Positions 22,449 through 24,447 of a stretch of 24,447 bases of DNA are shown here, one piece after another; within the stretch, counting starts at the first letter, position 1; every line of letters starts with the position of its first letter. The stretch comes from Clostridiales bacterium UBA1389 (GTDB lineage Bacteria; Bacillota; Clostridia; Oscillospirales; CAG-382). The stretch spans positions 43,143-67,589 of the forward strand of contig DBQR01000028.1 in the NCBI GenBank assembly GCA_002305335.1, in the 5' to 3' direction. The position numbers were made by a program, and so were the translations under genes. Below the pieces are notes generated by a model that worked only from the letters and a program-made list of their open reading frames with translations, did no database searches and was not told the DNA's origin.

Positions 22449-23475
22449 ACAGATGTTCCGCTATATCGTATATAAGACTTTGAGTTTTTTCCCAGCCTAA
22501 GCAGGGGTCGGTTATGGACCTGCCGTAAACATTATCCCCCACCCGCTGGCAGCCGTCTTCAATATAGCTTTCCACCATCAGCCCCTTAACCAGTTTCTTT
22601 AAATCGGGGTTCGCCCGCCGGCTGTGGAGGACGTCCTTGGCAATCCTAATCTGTTCAAGATGGTTTTTGCCGGAGTTGGCGTGGTTGGTGTCGATAAGGA
22701 CGGCGGGGTTTTTAAGGCCGGAATTTATATAAATTTCGTTGAGTTTAACCAAATCCTCATAGTGGTAATTGGGTATCGCCTTCCCCGACGAATCGATATA
22801 CCCCCGTAAAATGGCGTGGGCGTAGGGATTTCCCTCGCTTTTAACCTCCCATCCCCGGTATATGAAGGTGTGGGGGAGCTGGGCGGCATAAATGGAATTA
22901 AGCATTATCACCAGATCCCCTTCGGTGGGGTTTTTCATTCCCACCGGGATATTCAGCCCGCTTGCGGTAAGCCGGTGCTGCTGGTTTTCCACCGATCTTG
23001 CCCCTATTGCCACATAGGCAAGGAGGTCGGAAAGATAACGGTGGTTTTCGGGGTACAGCATTTCGTCGGCGCAGCTGAAACCGTAGTCCCGAAGGGCCCA
23101 CATATGAAGCTCCCTTATTGCGATAATTCCCGCCAACATATCCGGATTTTCGTTGGGCTTGGGCTGGTGGAGCATTCCCTTGTAGCCGGCGCCGGTGGTC
23201 CTGGGCTTGTTGGTGTAAACCCTGGGGATAATGACAATTCCCTCCCCCACCTCGTCCTGAATTTTGCGGAGACGGGAAATATAGTCAAGCACGGCGGTTT
23301 TGTCGTCCGCCGAACAGGGACCTATTACCAGCAAAAACTTTTCCGATTCCCCGGCTATAATATTTTTGATTTCCGTATCCCTGTGCTGTTTTATTTTCGC
23401 CATCTGGGGAGTCAAGGGGAACTGCTCCTTAATCTCCTTCGGAACAGGGAGTTTTCTTAAAAAAACCATATTCAT
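22447..23475 (-). CDS. aroF: 3-deoxy-7-phosphoheptulonate (DAHP) synthase, AroG/F/H type
   Basis: The 342-residue enzyme condenses phosphoenolpyruvate and erythrose 4-phosphate, the first step of aromatic amino acid synthesis. It is of the class I alpha type: VIGPCSADD holds the metal Cys54, NKPRTTGAGYKG holds Lys90 for substrate binding, GARSVENQQHR lies in the middle, and LIDTNHANSGKN, MVESYIEDGCQ and SITDPCLGW carry the later His, Glu and Asp ligands. The length equals that of E. coli AroG/AroF/AroH. Which amino acid inhibits it cannot be told; the aroF symbol is nominal. The start ATG 23475 has a modest AGG site. It follows tyrA by 17 bp, and the operon ends here. Confidence 0.95.
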   Translation of the reverse strand: MNMVFLRKLPVPKEIKEQFPLTPQMAKIKQHRDTEIKNIIAGESEKFLLVIGPCSADDKTAVLDYISRLRKIQDEVGEGIVIIPRVYTNKPRTTGAGYKGMLHQPKPNENPDMLAGIIAIRELHMWALRDYGFSCADEMLYPENHRYLSDLLAYVAIGARSVENQQHRLTASGLNIPVGMKNPTEGDLVIMLNSIYAAQLPHTFIYRGWEVKSEGNPYAHAILRGYIDSSGKAIPNYHYEDLVKLNEIYINSGLKNPAVLIDTNHANSGKNHLEQIRIAKDVLHSRRANPDLKKLVKGLMVESYIEDGCQRVGDNVYGRSITDPCLGWEKTQSLIYDIAEHL

Positions 23476-23492
23476 AAGTCAAAACCTGCCTA

Positions 23493-24347
23493 TCAGTTAT
23501 CGAATTTTTCTCTTCGTAAAGTGGATATTCTCATCATTTCCTTCATGCCTTCCGCGTCCTCCAAGGCAAGAAAGTTTCGTAATTTCACCATTTTGGCTAA
23601 AAAAACATCCATTTCTTTTAGCAAAGCCTCTTTATTTAGTAAAAACAGCTCGCTCCACATATCCTCGTTTATTTTAGCTATACGGGTCAGATCCCTGAAG
23701 GAATCGCCGGTATAGTCGCTTAAATTGGGGTTGTCGCTGGAATTCATCAGCGCGACGGCGATACAGTGGGTAAGCTGGGAAAGGAAGGCTATCATTTCGT
23801 CATGCGCTTCGGGGGATAATGCGGTTATTTTCCAGAACCCCAGCTCGGTTCCCAAAGATTTGCAGAATTCAACGGCGCTTTCGGTATTTTTACCCGTGGG
23901 CACCACTATAAAATTCGCCTTTTTGAATATACTGTCGTCGGCGTTCTTAACCCCGTAAACCTCCCTCCCCGCCATGGGATGGGAGGAGATAAATTCCACG
24001 TCTTTTCGCAGAATTTTCTGAATCTTGTAAACCACCGCTCCCTTTACGCCGGTTACGTCGGTTATTATGGCTCCCGGTTTAAAGTACTGTTGGTAGTTTT
24101 CAATCCATTCCATGAACACATGGGGGTAAAGGGCAAAAATAACTACATCGGCGCTGTTAACCGTTTCGGGGATAACTTCATCCGAACCCTTGTCGATTAT
24201 CCCCTTTTTGAGGGCGAAGTCAACGGAAGACCTGCTTCGGGTTATGGCGGAGACAAAGTAGCCCTTTTTCTTCAGGGCCATGGCGTAGCTCCCCCCCATA
24301 AGTCCTAAACCTACGATAAGTATTTTCATACCGTTATTGATTTTCAT
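23493..24347 (-). CDS. tyrA: Prephenate dehydrogenase
   Basis: The 284-residue protein converts prephenate to 4-hydroxyphenylpyruvate for tyrosine. It opens with the NAD(P)-binding fold KILIVGLGLMGGSYAMAL (GxGxxGG at residues 13-19) and carries the prephenate dehydrogenase signature ISSHPMAGREVYG (His123). No chorismate mutase or C-terminal ACT domain is present. I chose ATG 24347, which overlaps the end of aroA by 14 bp and follows GAGAG. A TTG at 24362 and an ATG at 24329 are alternatives. Overlap with aroA and the DAHP synthase gene downstream indicate one aromatic operon. Confidence 0.93.
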   Translation of the reverse strand: MKINNGMKILIVGLGLMGGSYAMALKKKGYFVSAITRSRSSVDFALKKGIIDKGSDEVIPETVNSADVVIFALYPHVFMEWIENYQQYFKPGAIITDVTGVKGAVVYKIQKILRKDVEFISSHPMAGREVYGVKNADDSIFKKANFIVVPTGKNTESAVEFCKSLGTELGFWKITALSPEAHDEMIAFLSQLTHCIAVALMNSSDNPNLSDYTGDSFRDLTRIAKINEDMWSELFLLNKEALLKEMDVFLAKMVKLRNFLALEDAEGMKEMMRISTLRREKFDN

Positions 24348-24447
24348 TATTTTTACTCTCAACTTCCGCGGTTAAGCCTAACCGGATTAATTTTTCAAAG
24401 AAATCCGGCAGGCTTTTGTTTACCGCCTCGATGTCTTCGATTTCCCC
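24334..24447 (-). CDS. aroA: EPSP synthase, C-terminal fragment (partial, cut by right edge)
   Basis: The last 37 codons of a minus-strand gene are visible, with stop TAA at 24336-24334. The peptide GEIEDIEAVNKSLPDFFEKL, followed by IRLGLTAE, matches the C-terminal end of 5-enolpyruvylshikimate-3-phosphate synthase, whose family ends with a (V/S)xKSxPxFFexL-type segment. The next genes, tyrA and DAHP synthase, belong to the same pathway and support the call. The body of the gene lies outside the window. Confidence 0.78.
   Translation of the reverse strand, partial: GEIEDIEAVNKSLPDFFEKLIRLGLTAEVESKNNENQ

Noticed and set aside
22816..23460. Plus-strand ORF of 214 residues
   Set aside because: It is fully antisense to the DAHP synthase gene, whose catalytic motifs are intact. 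Long antisense frames are expected with this codon use.

Overview
The window looks like chromosomal DNA of a gut-type Clostridia member, probably from the Oscillospirales/Ruminococcaceae neighbourhood. The evidence is a Soj/Spo0J pair, strong Shine-Dalgarno sites, sigma-A promoters with 16-17 bp spacers, a T-box leader in front of valS, and many AT-rich intrinsic terminators around moderately GC-rich genes. The species assignment is inference. I see no rRNA, tRNA, CRISPR array, transposase or phage gene.

Layout. (1) 1-1185, minus: a transcription factor cut by the left edge, with an XRE-type HTH and a long C-terminal part of unknown function. (2) 1392-9034, plus: a compact run of eight genes from one consensus promoter: parA, parB, serS, a small two-TM membrane protein, a membrane-anchored MORN-repeat protein, a TIM-barrel sugar isomerase/epimerase-like protein, an apolipoprotein N-acyltransferase homologue and an alpha/beta hydrolase. 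Gaps are short and several genes overlap. (3) 9134-10093, plus: a self-contained XRE regulator with a beta-repeat middle and a duplicated membrane domain. (4) 10359-14614, minus: a five-gene set made of an HD phosphohydrolase, a Nudix hydrolase, an APH-like kinase fused to a MazG-like pyrophosphohydrolase, a DUF2461 protein and a DUF2974 (Mbeg1-like) hydrolase. (5) 14643-16483, plus: an RsgA-type GTPase fused to an RNHCP zinc domain, behind a 330-nt leader with short ORFs, two intrinsic terminators and mutually exclusive antiterminator pairings. (6) 16492-19264, minus: a large lipoprotein built from two copies of a ~410-residue unit. (7) 19422-22169, plus: promoter, T-box and valS of the short archaeal-like type. 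(8) 22422-24447, minus: an aromatic amino acid operon, aroA (cut by the right edge), tyrA and DAHP synthase, closed by a strong bidirectional terminator.

How the parts may work together. The HD, Nudix and MazG proteins suggest a module that cleans or turns over nucleotides, but no substrate can be read from the sequence. The HD operon and the RsgA-RNHCP gene are fired divergently from promoters about 30 bp apart. The RsgA-RNHCP leader is the strongest candidate for something undescribed. Its second short ORF contains both segments that can pair with the 5' arm of terminator 1, so where ribosomes sit on that ORF should decide whether the GTPase gene is transcribed. That is the logic of antibiotic- or translation-stress-induced attenuation, here attached to a ribosome-assembly-type GTPase.

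A 51-bp intergenic element occurs twice, at 10270 and 22230. Its two hairpins keep a UNCG loop in both copies although the loop base differs.
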